64,000 bases of DNA. Origin: Aeromonas veronii. GTDB taxonomy: Bacteria > Pseudomonadota > Gammaproteobacteria > Enterobacterales > Aeromonadaceae. Shown here piece after piece: positions 26,677-34,819 of the stretch. Position 1 is the first letter of the stretch, and the number at the start of each line of letters is the position of its first letter. Location: assembly GCF_040215105.1 (NCBI RefSeq), contig NZ_CP157875.1, forward strand, positions 282,501 through 346,500, in the 5' to 3' direction. A program made the position numbers and the translations under genes. The notes beneath the pieces were generated by a model. The model saw only the letters and a list, made by a program, of their open reading frames with translations, ran no database searches and had not been told where the DNA came from.

Positions 26677-27927
26677 TTGATCCCCGCCGAATTTGCCCTG
26701 CTGGACGATCCTGGCGCCGCCCTCAAGCTGCGTTGCCAGCTGATCCGCAGTGCCCGCAGCCGGATCCAGGCCCAGTATTACAGCTGGGACGAGGATGGCA
26801 GTGGCAAGTTGCTGTTGGCCGAGCTGCTGCACGCCGCCAGGCGCGGGGTGAGAGTGCAACTGCTGATCGACGATCTCTATGCCGGTGACAATCGCCTGCT
26901 GGAGATGGTGGCCCATGAACCGGGCATCGAAGTGCGCCTGTTCAACCCTTTCTGGCTGCGGGGCTGGCGCCGGTTGACCCTGCTGCTCGAAGGACTGCTG
27001 AGTTTTCGACGGATCAATCACCGCATGCACAACAAGCTGCTGCTGGTGGATGGCTGTCAGGGGGTGATCGGGGGTCGCAACATCGGCGATCGCTACTTCG
27101 GATTGGGGGACGCCCCCCATTTCGTCGATCTGGATCTGGCCTGCCGGGGGGCCATCTGCCAGCAGGCCGAGCAGGGTTTCTCACTCTATTGGCGCAGCCG
27201 CTGGAGTCGCCCCATCCGCCGCCTGCTGCGGCGAAAATTGCTGTCCGCCGAGGTGACGGCGGTCAATGGTTTCCTGCTCACCCTGACCGAACCCGGGGTG
27301 GCTGCTCTTTATGATCTGCCCGCCACCCTGTTCGACGATGAGCCCGTCCCCCTGCGCTGGCATGGGGGGCAGGGCGAACTCTGCTTCGACAGACCAGGCA
27401 AGGGGCTGGTGGCCCGGCCAACCATGGCGCGGGAGCTGAGCCGCCGCCTGCTCAGCAATCCGGGGGCGTTGCGGTTGGTGAGTCCTTACCTGATCCTGAC
27501 CCGCAGCCTGCGGCGCAGTTTCAGACGGCAGCGGGAGGCGGGGGTGAGCATCACCATATTGACCAACTCCCTGGCCAGCACGGACGTGCCCCTGGTCTAT
27601 GGGGCCTATCGTCGGCACAAACCCTGGCTGGCGCGCCAGCAGATCGCGCTGTTCGAGCTGAATGACGAGACCCTGAGTCTGCACGCCAAGCTGGTGCTGA
27701 TGGGGGAGGAAGAGGCGCTGCTCGGCAGCTTCAACCTGGATCCCCGCTCCCTGATGCTCAACACCGAGCTGATGCTGCACCTGCACAGCCCCTCGCTGTG
27801 CGCCGAGCTGCAGCAGTGGCTGGAGCGCTGGCTGCAGGTCTCCGTCCATCGGGTTGCTGCCCCGTCGGCGATGCGGCGTCTGCTGGCGAAGCTGAGCGAC
27901 TGGTTGCCATTGCATCCCTGGCTGTGA
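26677..27927 (+). CDS. Phospholipase D-fold protein (cardiolipin synthase C-like)
   Basis: A 416-residue protein with two PLD halves. The first has a full HKD motif, HNKLLLVD (H118, K120, D125), followed by GGRNIGDRYF. The second has HAKLVLMG (H336, K338) where the usual aspartate is glycine (G343), then LGSFNLDPRS. The family makes cardiolipin or otherwise transfers phosphatidyl groups at the inner membrane. The start is a TTG at 26677 with a strong AAGGAGA site six nt upstream; the ATG at 26670 is out of frame. Length is shorter than E. coli ClsC (about 473), so a related activity is also possible. Confidence 0.82.
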   Translation: MIPAEFALLDDPGAALKLRCQLIRSARSRIQAQYYSWDEDGSGKLLLAELLHAARRGVRVQLLIDDLYAGDNRLLEMVAHEPGIEVRLFNPFWLRGWRRLTLLLEGLLSFRRINHRMHNKLLLVDGCQGVIGGRNIGDRYFGLGDAPHFVDLDLACRGAICQQAEQGFSLYWRSRWSRPIRRLLRRKLLSAEVTAVNGFLLTLTEPGVAALYDLPATLFDDEPVPLRWHGGQGELCFDRPGKGLVARPTMARELSRRLLSNPGALRLVSPYLILTRSLRRSFRRQREAGVSITILTNSLASTDVPLVYGAYRRHKPWLARQQIALFELNDETLSLHAKLVLMGEEEALLGSFNLDPRSLMLNTELMLHLHSPSLCAELQQWLERWLQVSVHRVAAPSAMRRLLAKLSDWLPLHPWL

Positions 27928-28129
27928 CGGCGCTCTTGTGCGAGATCTCGCAAAGCCTTGTGCGCCTTGGTGGATAACGTTTGCCATCCAATCTCTCTTG
28001 GCCTTTTTATCGCTTTGTTTTTAATCGTTTTTTGCTTGATGTGAAAGCAGTGGGCCTGGTGGTGGTTTGCATATCGAACCCCACAAAACGGTTTTTTATT
28101 TTATCCAACTGCGTACTATTTCAAGCGCA

Positions 28130-28327
28130 AGGACAAACACGGCGGCGTGCCGTCGTGTGGGCGAAGAGAGTGGGAAGGAATGGGTCGACCGGATTGCTCC
28201 GGCAGGCGTCGCCTCGGATCGGGAGCGGAAACCCGTGAGGTGAAACAGTCTCTCTCAAGGCTCGGAACCCAATATGGAACATGCTATTTGCGAGGGGGTG
28301 ACATGCGAATGTCGCCCCATTTTTTTA
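28130..28327 (+). ncRNA. Candidate structured RNA ending at a strong terminator
   Basis: The 460-bp gap between two genes ends in a plus-strand terminator (28295-28327). The preceding 160 nt lack a convincing ORF but are rich in complementary segments, such as CGGATTGCTCCG near 28191-28202 and a GGAGCGG/CCG stretch. An AT-rich block at 28000-28130 could hold the promoter (a TACTAT hexamer near 28117). It may be an sRNA or a long 3' tail of the PLD gene. The 5' boundary is a guess and no known RNA family is recognised. Confidence 0.35.
28295..28327 (+). terminator. Rho-independent terminator (plus strand)
   Basis: GGGGTGACAT / ATGTCGCCCC stem (one G-T wobble), tetraloop GCGA, then ATTTTTTT. 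It lies 367 nt past the PLD gene stop codon, too far to be its simple terminator. Confidence 0.85.
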
Positions 28328-28349
28328 TGCCTGTCTGGCGTGCCACCCA

Positions 28350-28377
28350 TAAAAAAACCGCCAACTGGCGGTCTTTT
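28350..28377. terminator. Bidirectional terminator, mainly for the desaturase gene
   Basis: ACCGCCA / TGGCGGT with a 2-nt loop, an A-run on the left and T-run on the right. On the minus strand it follows the desaturase stop codon by about 13 nt. Confidence 0.9.
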
Positions 28378-28390
28378 TGTGGGACTTGCC

Positions 28391-29509
28391 TCAGGCGATA
28401 CCAGCCAGCAATCGGCTCCAGTTGCGTTTGCTGGCGATGAAGCCATCGCGCAGGGTGCGGTATTCCAGCTGCAGCTTCAGCCTGTCGTAACGGGCCAGCG
28501 CCTTGCGCCTGCGCAGCTCCAGCAGCCGCTTGCGGCTCGCGTAGTAGTGCTGGATCTGCTGGCTCAGCTTGTCGTACTCCTCCTGCAGCAAGGCCTGCCA
28601 CAGCTCCCTGTCATCCTGCTTGTGCAACCTGGCCTGGGCCCGTTTCAGCTGCATCTGCAACCTGGCCTGCTCGATGCGCTCCTCCGGGCAGGAGCGCAGA
28701 TCCTTCGCCAGCCCGCACCAGGCAGCGCTTCGGATCAGCCACTTGGTGGGATCGAACTGCCACCAGCGGATGCCGTTGCGGTAGTCGTTCTCGAACAGGT
28801 GGTGGAAGTTGTGATACCCCTCGCCGAAGGTGAAGAAGGCCAGGATGCCGTTGTCCCGGGCGCTGTTGCGATCGGTAAAGGGCTGGCTGCCCCAGATGTG
28901 GGCGAGGGAGTTGATGAAGAAGGTGGTGTGGTGGGTCATCACCATGCGCAGCACCCCGGCCAGCAGCAGCATGCCGAGCAGATCCCCGTGAATCAGCCCC
29001 AGCAGCAGCGGGATGCCGATGTTGGTGCCGAGGGTCAGGGCCAGGTAGTGCCTGTGCTGAAAGGCGACGACAGGGTTGTTCTGCAGATCCCGCACGTTGC
29101 TGTAGTCGTGGTAGACCTCGCCCTGATACTCCCGCAACATCCAGCCGATGTGGGAGTACCAGAAGCCGCGGCCGGCGCTGTAGGGATCCTGATGGTTGTC
29201 ATCCACGTGGCGATGGTGGCGGCGATGATCCGAGGACCAGTGCAGGGCCGAGTTCTGCAGGGCGAGGGCTCCGCCGATGGCGAAGAGCCACTGCAGGATC
29301 GGGTGTGCCTTGTAGGCCTTGTGGGACCAGAGCCTGTGGTAACCGGCGGTGATGGAGATGCCGCAATAGCAGAACAGCAGCAGGAAGCTGAGCCACTGCC
29401 AGAGATCGTAGGCATGGGTCAGCCCGTACCAGGGCACAGCAATCAGTGCCGTCAGCCCGGAGAGGGTGAACAGCAGGGTGTTGGTCATGATGATCGGGGG
29501 ACGTTCCAT
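28391..29509 (-). CDS. Membrane fatty-acid (acyl-CoA/acyl-lipid) delta-9-type desaturase
   Basis: A 372-residue integral membrane di-iron desaturase. Three histidine boxes are present: HRLWSH (58-63), HRRHH (95-99) and HNFHH (233-237). Four hydrophobic helices flank them. It introduces a double bond in acyl chains with oxygen and an electron donor. The last 90 residues form a charged, probably helical extension (EERIEQARLQMQLKRAQ). It is divergent from fabR, with a FabR-type palindrome between them, so expression is probably repressed when unsaturated acyl chains are abundant, as for DesT-controlled genes in Pseudomonas. Confidence 0.9.
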   Translation of the reverse strand: MERPPIIMTNTLLFTLSGLTALIAVPWYGLTHAYDLWQWLSFLLLFCYCGISITAGYHRLWSHKAYKAHPILQWLFAIGGALALQNSALHWSSDHRRHHRHVDDNHQDPYSAGRGFWYSHIGWMLREYQGEVYHDYSNVRDLQNNPVVAFQHRHYLALTLGTNIGIPLLLGLIHGDLLGMLLLAGVLRMVMTHHTTFFINSLAHIWGSQPFTDRNSARDNGILAFFTFGEGYHNFHHLFENDYRNGIRWWQFDPTKWLIRSAAWCGLAKDLRSCPEERIEQARLQMQLKRAQARLHKQDDRELWQALLQEEYDKLSQQIQHYYASRKRLLELRRRKALARYDRLKLQLEYRTLRDGFIASKRNWSRLLAGIA

Positions 29510-29526
29510 TTCACTCGGTTCCTTTC

Positions 29527-29544
29527 AGCGAACAGCTGTGCGCT
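29527..29544. promoter_or_regulatory. FabR-type operator palindrome
   Basis: AGCGAACAGCTGTGCGCT matches the known FabR recognition form AGCGnACA-nn-TGTnCGCT, with one asymmetric position. It lies 18 bp upstream of the desaturase start codon, inside the desaturase/fabR divergent gap. This points to FabR control of the desaturase. Confidence 0.75.
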
Positions 29545-29658
29545 ATTCTCCATTGAGCCGGAATGTGGGTCAATGGTAAAAAAGTGGGAGACAAACCTGA
29601 TCCCGGCCCTGCCTTCGGGTTATCATTTGGCCTCGCTAACCTCAAGGTGACTGTTTTC

Positions 29659-30279
29659 GTGGGTATTCGCGCGCAACAAAAAGAAAAAACTCGGCGTACG
29701 CTGATCGAGGCTGCATTCAGTCAACTCTGTGCCAACCGCAGCTTCTCCAACCTCAGCCTGCGGGAAGTGGCACGGGAGGCGGGCATAGCGCCGACCTCCT
29801 TCTACCGCCATTTCCGTGACATGGAAGAACTGGGGCTGACCTTGGTGGACGAGGGCGGGCTGACCCTGCGCCAGCTGATGCGTCAGGCACGTCAGCGCAT
29901 CGCCGGGGGCGGCAGCGTCATCAGCACCTCGGTGCAGACCTTCATGGAATTCGTGGAAAACAACCCGAACATCTTCCGCCTGCTGCTGCGCGAGCGCTCC
30001 GGCACCTCGGCGGCTTTCCGTCAGGCGGTGGCCCGGGAGATCCAGCATTTCATCGCCGAGCTGACCGATTACCTGGAGGCGACCACGGAGGCGCCGCGGG
30101 AGGAAGCCTTCATTCAGGCCGAGGCCATGGTCACCATCGTCTTCAGTGCAGGCGCAGATGCCCTCGACATGACCAGCGAGGAGTGCAAGGCCCTCTCCGA
30201 TCGCACCATCAGCCAGTTGCGGATGATCGCCATGGGGGCCGAGGTACTGAATCGCAAGCGTCGTGAATCACTCTCTTAA
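29659..30279 (+). CDS. fabR: FabR, TetR-family repressor of unsaturated fatty-acid genes
   Basis: A 206-residue TetR regulator. The N-terminal [22 protein letters not shown], the HTH block [21 protein letters not shown] and [21 protein letters not shown] are near-identical to E. coli FabR. FabR binds acyl-CoA/ACP and balances saturated and unsaturated lipids through fabA/fabB. The start is a GTG at 29659 with AAGGTGA upstream; the E. coli protein starts at the same place (MGVRAQQKEK). Downstream yijD is in the same operon, as in enterobacteria. Confidence 0.95.
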   Translation: MGIRAQQKEKTRRTLIEAAFSQLCANRSFSNLSLREVAREAGIAPTSFYRHFRDMEELGLTLVDEGGLTLRQLMRQARQRIAGGGSVISTSVQTFMEFVENNPNIFRLLLRERSGTSAAFRQAVAREIQHFIAELTDYLEATTEAPREEAFIQAEAMVTIVFSAGADALDMTSEECKALSDRTISQLRMIAMGAEVLNRKRRESLS

Positions 30280-30296
30280 CGCAAGGATGGACTGAC

Positions 30297-30662
30297 ATGC
30301 ATGAACCGAACCCTATCCCGAAGAAACCCCTGCTGCTGGCGATGCTGGTGGGCATCTGTGGTGATGCCTTCCTGTCGGTGGTGACCGAGTCGGCCGTGCC
30401 TTTCTCCTTCTTCCCCCTGATTGCCCTGGTACTGGCGGCTTATCAGCTCTACCAGCACTATCGTCATGAACCCATGGTGGGAAATACCCCGACCTGCATG
30501 CTTCTCAGCTTTTTCATCGGTGTTTTCGGCCATTCAGCATTGATCAAGGTGCAATACCCGGAGCTTGGCAGCAATTTCTTCTCCCTGATCACCATGTTGC
30601 TGCTGCTGGCGGTGCTCTCCATCAAACTCGGCATCAGCGTGGGGAAAAAAGCAAAGGAGTGA
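30297..30662 (+). CDS. yijD: YijD-family inner-membrane protein
   Basis: A 121-residue protein with four hydrophobic helices and a KPLLLAMLVGICGDAFLS segment, the partner of fabR in E. coli (fabR-yijD). Function unknown. ATG 30297 with AAGGATGG about 9 nt upstream, 17 nt after fabR. Its stop codon is inside the stem of the terminator that serves the opposite-strand operon. Confidence 0.9.
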   Translation: MHEPNPIPKKPLLLAMLVGICGDAFLSVVTESAVPFSFFPLIALVLAAYQLYQHYRHEPMVGNTPTCMLLSFFIGVFGHSALIKVQYPELGSNFFSLITMLLLLAVLSIKLGISVGKKAKE

Positions 30663-30678
30663 CGAATCACTCCTTTGC
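30645..30678 (-). terminator. Terminator of the rsmD-DUF1145 operon
   Basis: A perfect 12-bp stem (GCAAAGGAGTGA with complement) and CGAA loop, followed on the minus strand by TTTTTTCCCC. It overlaps the yijD stop codon. Confidence 0.9.
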
Positions 30679-30702
30679 GGGGCTGAAAAGCGGGATGAAA
30701 GA

Positions 30703-31014
30703 TCAGTTGCCCTCCGGGGGCGTGCCTTTCTGCTTGGCGTCGATGATGGCTTGCAGCTTGGCGCGGATCTCCATCATGCCGAAAATGCCGAAGACCAGCA
30801 CCTGGGTGAACTCGAGCCGGGTGACCGCGAAGTAGGGCTTGCAGGCAGCCTTGATGAGGCTGGCCTGTACCCAGTGCATCAGGGCCACGATCAGGCCGCA
30901 GACCGGCAGGAAGCCGTTCAGCTTGCCCGGCAGGGTACCCAGCAGCGCGAGGATTACGCCGAGCCAGAAGAACAGCAATACGCCCATCGCCAACAGATTG
31001 AACACCCGCTTCAT
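30703..31014 (-). CDS. yhhL: DUF1145 (YhhL-like) small membrane protein
   Basis: A 103-residue protein with two or three hydrophobic helices (MGVLLFFWLGVILALLG and a second around ALMHWVQASLIKAAC) and the family segment RLEFTQVLVFGIFGMMEIR. In enterobacteria it follows rsmD, as here, though separated by a 360-bp repeat region. Function unknown. The RBS GGAGG lies just before the ATG at 31014. Confidence 0.85.
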   Translation of the reverse strand: MKRVFNLLAMGVLLFFWLGVILALLGTLPGKLNGFLPVCGLIVALMHWVQASLIKAACKPYFAVTRLEFTQVLVFGIFGMMEIRAKLQAIIDAKQKGTPPEGN

Positions 31015-31122
31015 CGTTTACCTCCCGCACATAGTGTTGATAGCAGACCCGATCGGTCTGCTTGTTCTTGAGTCGTTGTCCGCCTGGACGGGGAGGGCCC
31101 AGTGCCCGCCTTCCACCGGCAT

Positions 31123-31251
31123 TCACACCGCAGCGTCATGCCGGGTGTCTCGTACATAGAACTGATAGCAGACCCGATCGGTCTGCTTGTCCTTGAGTCG
31201 TTGTCCCCATGGACGGGGAGGGTCCCGCGCCCGCCTTCCACCGGCATTCAC
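31123..31251 (-). CDS. Coupled mini-ORF 2 in the rsmD tail repeat (42 residues)
   Basis: Starts at a GTG (31251) overlapping the stop of mini-ORF 1 as GTGA and ends at TGA 31125-31123. The C-terminal half (KDKQTDRVCYQFYVRDTRHD) repeats the end of RsmD; the N-terminal half is Arg/Pro/Gly-rich. A further copy begins at 31126, but its frame stays open past the DUF1145 start. It may be only a by-product of duplication, or a translational bridge between rsmD and the DUF1145 gene. Confidence 0.3.
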   Translation of the reverse strand: MNAGGRRARDPPRPWGQRLKDKQTDRVCYQFYVRDTRHDAAV

Positions 31252-31376
31252 ACCGCAGCGTCATGCCGGGTGTCCCGTACATAGAGCTGATAGCAGACCC
31301 GATCGGTCTGCTTGCCCTTGAGTTGTTGTCCGCCTGGACGGGGAGGGCCCAGCGCCCGTCGTCCACCGGCATTCAC
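31248..31376 (-). CDS. Coupled mini-ORF 1 in the rsmD tail repeat (42 residues)
   Basis: Starts at a GTG overlapping the rsmD stop (GTGTGA, start 31376) and ends at TGA 31250-31248. The C-terminus GKQTDRVCYQLYVRDTRHDAAV closely repeats the RsmD end KDKQAGQVCYQLYVRDTRHDSAV in shifted position. No separate ribosome binding site, so any translation would depend on termination-reinitiation from rsmD. Confidence 0.3.
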   Translation of the reverse strand: MNAGGRRALGPPRPGGQQLKGKQTDRVCYQLYVRDTRHDAAV

Positions 31377-32002
31377 ACCGCAGAGTCATGCCGGGTGTCC
31401 CGTACATAGAGCTGATAGCAAACCTGGCCGGCCTGCTTGTCCTTGAGCAGCTGCCAGCTGGCGGGCAGCGCCAGATCGGCCATCTCTTTTTCCCGTTCAA
31501 GATAGATGAGGGCATCCGGCGCCAGCCAGCCCCGCTGCTCCAGCAGGTCACACACCTGGGGCAGCAGCTCACGGCGAAAGGGTGGATCCAGGAACACCAG
31601 ATCGAAGGGGGTCGCCGGCCCCTGCAACCAGCTGACGGCATCAGCCTGGATGACACTGCCCTGCTGGCTGCCGAGCACCGCCAGATTCTTTCTGAGCTGT
31701 TCGGCGGCCCCTTTGTCCATCTCGATCAGGGTCACTTGCTCGGCGTAGCGAGAGAGCGCCTCCAGCCCCAGGCTGCCGCTACCGGCAAACAGGTCGAGAC
31801 AGCGGGTACCGCGTACATGGGGGGCCAGCCAGTTGAAGATGGTTTCCTTGACGCGATCCGTGGTGGGTCTGAGTCCATCCAGGTCCCTGACCGGCAGTTT
31901 ACGCCCCTTCCATTGGCCGCTGATGATTCTTACGAACCCGCTTTTGCCTTGTGAAGAAGGCTTGGGGTTGGGGTTGTTACGGCTGGTTTTCACTCTGGGC
32001 AT
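31373..32002 (-). CDS. rsmD: 16S rRNA (guanine966-N2)-methyltransferase RsmD
   Basis: A 209-residue SAM-dependent methyltransferase. The start region FVRIISGQWKGRKLPV, the SAM motif CLDLFAGSGSLGLEALSR and the catalytic VFLDPPF are all characteristic of RsmD, which methylates G966 of 16S rRNA. Divergent from ftsY, as in E. coli. The last 25 residues (KDKQAGQVCYQLYVRDTRHD...) are those amplified in the downstream tandem repeat, so the present C-terminus may itself have been remodelled. Confidence 0.93.
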   Translation of the reverse strand: MPRVKTSRNNPNPKPSSQGKSGFVRIISGQWKGRKLPVRDLDGLRPTTDRVKETIFNWLAPHVRGTRCLDLFAGSGSLGLEALSRYAEQVTLIEMDKGAAEQLRKNLAVLGSQQGSVIQADAVSWLQGPATPFDLVFLDPPFRRELLPQVCDLLEQRGWLAPDALIYLEREKEMADLALPASWQLLKDKQAGQVCYQLYVRDTRHDSAV

Positions 32003-32113
32003 CGCGTTTCGTCGTCAGAAAATAAAGTGGTAGTATAAGCCGGTTCATTTTTATGTCGGCCCACCGAGGGACGGCTATCTTAGCAGTCAGCCAACGAAGT
32101 GAGTATTTTTTAG

Positions 32114-33883
32114 ATGGCAAAAGGTTTGTTTTCCTGGCTGGGTTTCGGCCGCAAGAAAGAAGAGGCCGAGGTCGCCCCATCAGAGGCCCCCGCAGCCACC
32201 CCGGTGATCGCAGAGCCCGAGGGCAGTGCCGCCCCCGCTCCCGTTGCTGATGCTCCCCTGCCCGAGGCAGCCGTTACTACCGCCGAAGAGTTCCCCGAAA
32301 CGCCGGATGCAGGTCCGCTGGTGGTGGAAGAGTGCGCCTCCGAGCTGGAGCCCGTCATCGTCAACGAGGCCCTGATCGCTGATGAGGCGGCCGAGGCCCA
32401 GGAGGCCGCACGTCAAAAGGCTAAGGAAGCTGCTCACGTTGCTGCCGAGGCGCAGGCCGCCACAGAGGCTCGTATTGCCGCCGAAGCGCAGGCAGCGGAA
32501 GCTGCTCGCATTGCTGCTGAAGCGCAGGCTGCCGAAGAGGCTCGCATTGCCGCCGAAGCGCAGGCTGCCGAAGAATCTCGCATTGCTGCTGAAACGCAGG
32601 CTGCCGAAGAAGCTCGCATTGCTGCTGAAACGCAGGCTGCCGAAGAAGCTCGCATTGCTGCTGAAACGCAGGCTGCCGAAGAGGCTCGCCTTGCCGCTGA
32701 GGCGCAGGCTGCCGAAGAGGCTCGCCTTGCCGCCGAAGCGCAGGCTGCCGAAGAAGCGCGCATTGCCGCTGAAGCGCAGGCTGCCGAGGAAGCCCGTATT
32801 GCTGTTGAAGCGCAGGCTGCCGAAGAAGCTCGTATCGCCAAAGAGGCCCAGCGAGCGGAAGATCTGCGCCTGGTCGCCGCGATGGAGGCGGAAGCTGCCG
32901 CCCTGGCCGCGCTGCCACTGGCTGCCAAGGTCGATGACGATACCCAGGAGAAGCCGCAACGGGAGGGTTTCTTCGCCCGCCTCAAGCGCAGCCTGGTGCG
33001 TACCAAGGAGAACATCGGTTCCGGCTTCTTCGGCCTGTTCAGTGGCAAGAAGATCGACGACGAGTTGTTCGAGGAGCTGGAGACCCAGCTGCTGACGGCG
33101 GATCTCGGGGTGGATACTACCAGCCGTATCATTGACGGCCTGATCCAGCACGCGGATCGCAAGCAGCTCAAGGATGCCGAGGCGCTCTACGGTCTGCTCA
33201 AGCAGGACATGGGAGAGATGCTGACCAAGGTCGAGCAGCCTCTGGTCATCGACACCAGCAAGAAGCCCTATGTGATCCTGATGGTCGGCGTCAACGGGGT
33301 GGGCAAGACCACCACCATCGGCAAGCTGGCCAAGCAGTTCCAGGCCGAGGGCAAGAACGTCATGCTGGCCGCCGGTGACACCTTCCGCGCCGCTGCCGTC
33401 GAGCAGCTGCAGGTCTGGGGTCAGCGCAACAACATTCCGGTCATCGCCCAGCACACCGGCGCCGACTCCGCCTCCGTCATCTATGATGCCATCGAGGCGG
33501 CGCGCTCCCGTGGCGCCGACGTGCTGATCGCCGATACCGCCGGCCGCCTGCAGAACAAGAGCAACCTGATGGAAGAGCTCAAGAAGGTGGTGCGGGTGAT
33601 GAAGAAGCTGGACGAGGAAGCCCCCCACGAGGTCATGCTGACCCTGGACGCGGGCACCGGCCAGAACGCCCTGAGCCAGGCCAAGCTGTTCAGCGAGGCG
33701 GTGGGCCTGACTGGCATCACCCTCACCAAGCTGGACGGTACCGCCAAGGGCGGGGTCATCTTCGCGGTGGCGGACAAGTTCCAGATCCCGATCCGTTACA
33801 TCGGGGTGGGCGAAGGGATCGACGACTTGCGTCCCTTCGTCGCCAACGACTTTATCGAGGCGCTGTTCAGCCGGGACGAGTAA
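32114..33883 (+). CDS. ftsY: Signal recognition particle receptor FtsY
   Basis: A 589-residue SRP receptor GTPase. The acidic N-terminal A-domain (1-270) includes about 11.5 repeats of a 12-residue unit ([16 protein letters not shown], residues 113-250). The NG domain follows: helical N domain, P-loop [13 protein letters not shown] (from G392), [16 protein letters not shown] and [10 protein letters not shown]. It docks SRP-ribosome complexes at the membrane. Longer than E. coli FtsY (497) because of the repeats. The ftsE and ftsX genes follow on the same strand. Confidence 0.95.
   Translation: MAKGLFSWLGFGRKKEEAEVAPSEAPAATPVIAEPEGSAAPAPVADAPLPEAAVTTAEEFPETPDAGPLVVEECASELEPVIVNEALIADEAAEAQEAARQKAKEAAHVAAEAQAATEARIAAEAQAAEAARIAAEAQAAEEARIAAEAQAAEESRIAAETQAAEEARIAAETQAAEEARIAAETQAAEEARLAAEAQAAEEARLAAEAQAAEEARIAAEAQAAEEARIAVEAQAAEEARIAKEAQRAEDLRLVAAMEAEAAALAALPLAAKVDDDTQEKPQREGFFARLKRSLVRTKENIGSGFFGLFSGKKIDDELFEELETQLLTADLGVDTTSRIIDGLIQHADRKQLKDAEALYGLLKQDMGEMLTKVEQPLVIDTSKKPYVILMVGVNGVGKTTTIGKLAKQFQAEGKNVMLAAGDTFRAAAVEQLQVWGQRNNIPVIAQHTGADSASVIYDAIEAARSRGADVLIADTAGRLQNKSNLMEELKKVVRVMKKLDEEAPHEVMLTLDAGTGQNALSQAKLFSEAVGLTGITLTKLDGTAKGGVIFAVADKFQIPIRYIGVGEGIDDLRPFVANDFIEALFSRDE
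32450..32863 (+). repeat. 36-bp tandem repeat array inside ftsY
   Basis: About 11.5 in-frame copies of a 36-bp unit coding [16 protein letters not shown] sequence. Some adjacent units (around 32580-32690) are almost identical at the DNA level. The array encodes a long charged helix in the A-domain. Copy number is probably variable between strains. Confidence 0.92.
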
Positions 33884-33906
33884 GTCCCGTCGTGATGAAC
33901 CTGTGC

Positions 33907-33932
33907 CATGCCCCGACCCCGATCGGGGCATG
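33907..33932 (+). terminator. Hairpin after ftsY
   Basis: CATGCCCCG / CGGGGCATG stem with an 8-nt loop, 24 nt after the ftsY stop codon. No U-tract, so termination would be partial at best; ftsEX may be partly cotranscribed with ftsY. Confidence 0.5.
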
Positions 33933-34079
33933 TCGCTATCAGGGTTTGTGATGGCTCACAGGGACAAGATCAACAAGGTGTACGGTCGCGGTGACGGCAT
34001 GCAAGCTGTCAGGTGATGCCATTGAATGAGCATCCCGAGCTTCAATCCCGGTCGGGACTGGTCAATATGAGGGAGCCGA

Positions 34080-34751
34080 ATGATTCGTTTCGATAAGGTC
34101 AGCAAGGTATACAGCGGCGGTCATCAGGCGCTGCAGAAAGTCAGCTTCCATTTGTGCAAAGGAGAGATGGCCTTCCTGACCGGTCACTCCGGGGCAGGCA
34201 AGAGTACCCTGCTCAAGCTCATCAGCGTGATGGAGCGGCCGACCGATGGCCGGGTCTTCTTCCACGGGGATGATGTCAGCCAGATCAAGCGGGGCCAGAT
34301 CCCCTATGTGCGTCGCCAGATCGGCATGATCTTCCAGGATCACCGGCTGCTGATGGACAGAACCGTGTTCGACAACGTGGCCCTGCCTCTGGTGATCGAT
34401 GGCTACAGCCATGGGGACATCAACAAGCGGGTGGCGGCGGCACTGGACAAGGTGGGGCTGCTCGGCAAGGAGCGTTACCAGCCACGCATGCTCTCCGGTG
34501 GTGAGCAGCAGCGGGTCGGCATCGCTCGTGCCATCGTCAACAAGCCGCCACTGCTGCTGGCGGATGAGCCTACCGGCAACCTGGATCCCCAGCTCTCCAT
34601 GGACATCATGCGACTGTTCGAGGAGTTCAACCGCTTCGGCGTCTCGGTGCTGATCGCCACCCATGACCTGGGCCTCATCGCCCGCATGCGCTATCGCACC
34701 CTGACCCTCAAGGCGGGTCGCATGTATTCGCAAGAGCAGGAGGAGGCGTGA
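34080..34751 (+). CDS. ftsE: Cell-division ABC ATPase FtsE
   Basis: A 223-residue ATPase. Walker [13 protein letters not shown] (about 36-47), signature [15 protein letters not shown] and Walker [14 protein letters not shown] are intact, and the switch histidine lies in LIATHDLGL. With FtsX it forms the complex that activates peptidoglycan amidases at the septum. The stop TGA at 34749-34751 shares its A with the ATG of a 22-codon ORF instead of ftsX itself. Confidence 0.95.
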   Translation: MIRFDKVSKVYSGGHQALQKVSFHLCKGEMAFLTGHSGAGKSTLLKLISVMERPTDGRVFFHGDDVSQIKRGQIPYVRRQIGMIFQDHRLLMDRTVFDNVALPLVIDGYSHGDINKRVAAALDKVGLLGKERYQPRMLSGGEQQRVGIARAIVNKPPLLLADEPTGNLDPQLSMDIMRLFEEFNRFGVSVLIATHDLGLIARMRYRTLTLKAGRMYSQEQEEA

Positions 34752-34819
34752 TGTCCATGAGCCGCCATGAACAACCCTGGTTAGTGGTCACTGTCTCACG
34801 AAACGGGGAGGGCTACTGA
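34751..34819 (+). CDS. 22-residue mini-ORF bridging ftsE and ftsX
   Basis: ATG at 34751 overlaps the ftsE stop as TGATG, and its TGA (34817-34819) overlaps the ftsX ATG in the same TGATG form. The peptide begins [11 protein letters not shown], similar to the FtsX start MAIVRHKQPLL, and the DNA before its stop resembles the ftsE end. It looks like a duplicated ftsE/ftsX junction that keeps translation coupled. Whether the peptide itself has a role is unknown. Confidence 0.4.
   Translation: MSMSRHEQPWLVVTVSRNGEGY

Larger units (their letters stand above)
31041..31415. repeat. Three tandem 125-bp repeats derived from the rsmD 3' end
   Basis: The block beginning TAGCAGACCC recurs at 31041, 31166 and 31291, exactly 125 bp apart, with only scattered substitutions. 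The same sequence, more diverged, continues into rsmD at 31416 (TAGCAAACCT). Each unit contains the inverted repeat GCAGACCCGATCGGTCTGC and, on the minus strand, a copy of the rsmD C-terminal coding segment (DKQ..VCYQLYVRDTRHD). The period leaves the stop codon of one copy overlapping a GTG start of the next. Confidence 0.95.

Noticed and set aside
28150..28327. 6S RNA, tmRNA or SRP RNA in the 28-kb gap
   Set aside because: None of the conserved sequence blocks of these RNAs as I remember them are present.
30464..31126. 220-residue minus-strand ORF overlapping the DUF1145 gene
   Set aside because: Its N-terminal part is the third rsmD-tail repeat copy; the rest is an off-frame reading of the DUF1145 gene. 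Not a separate protein.
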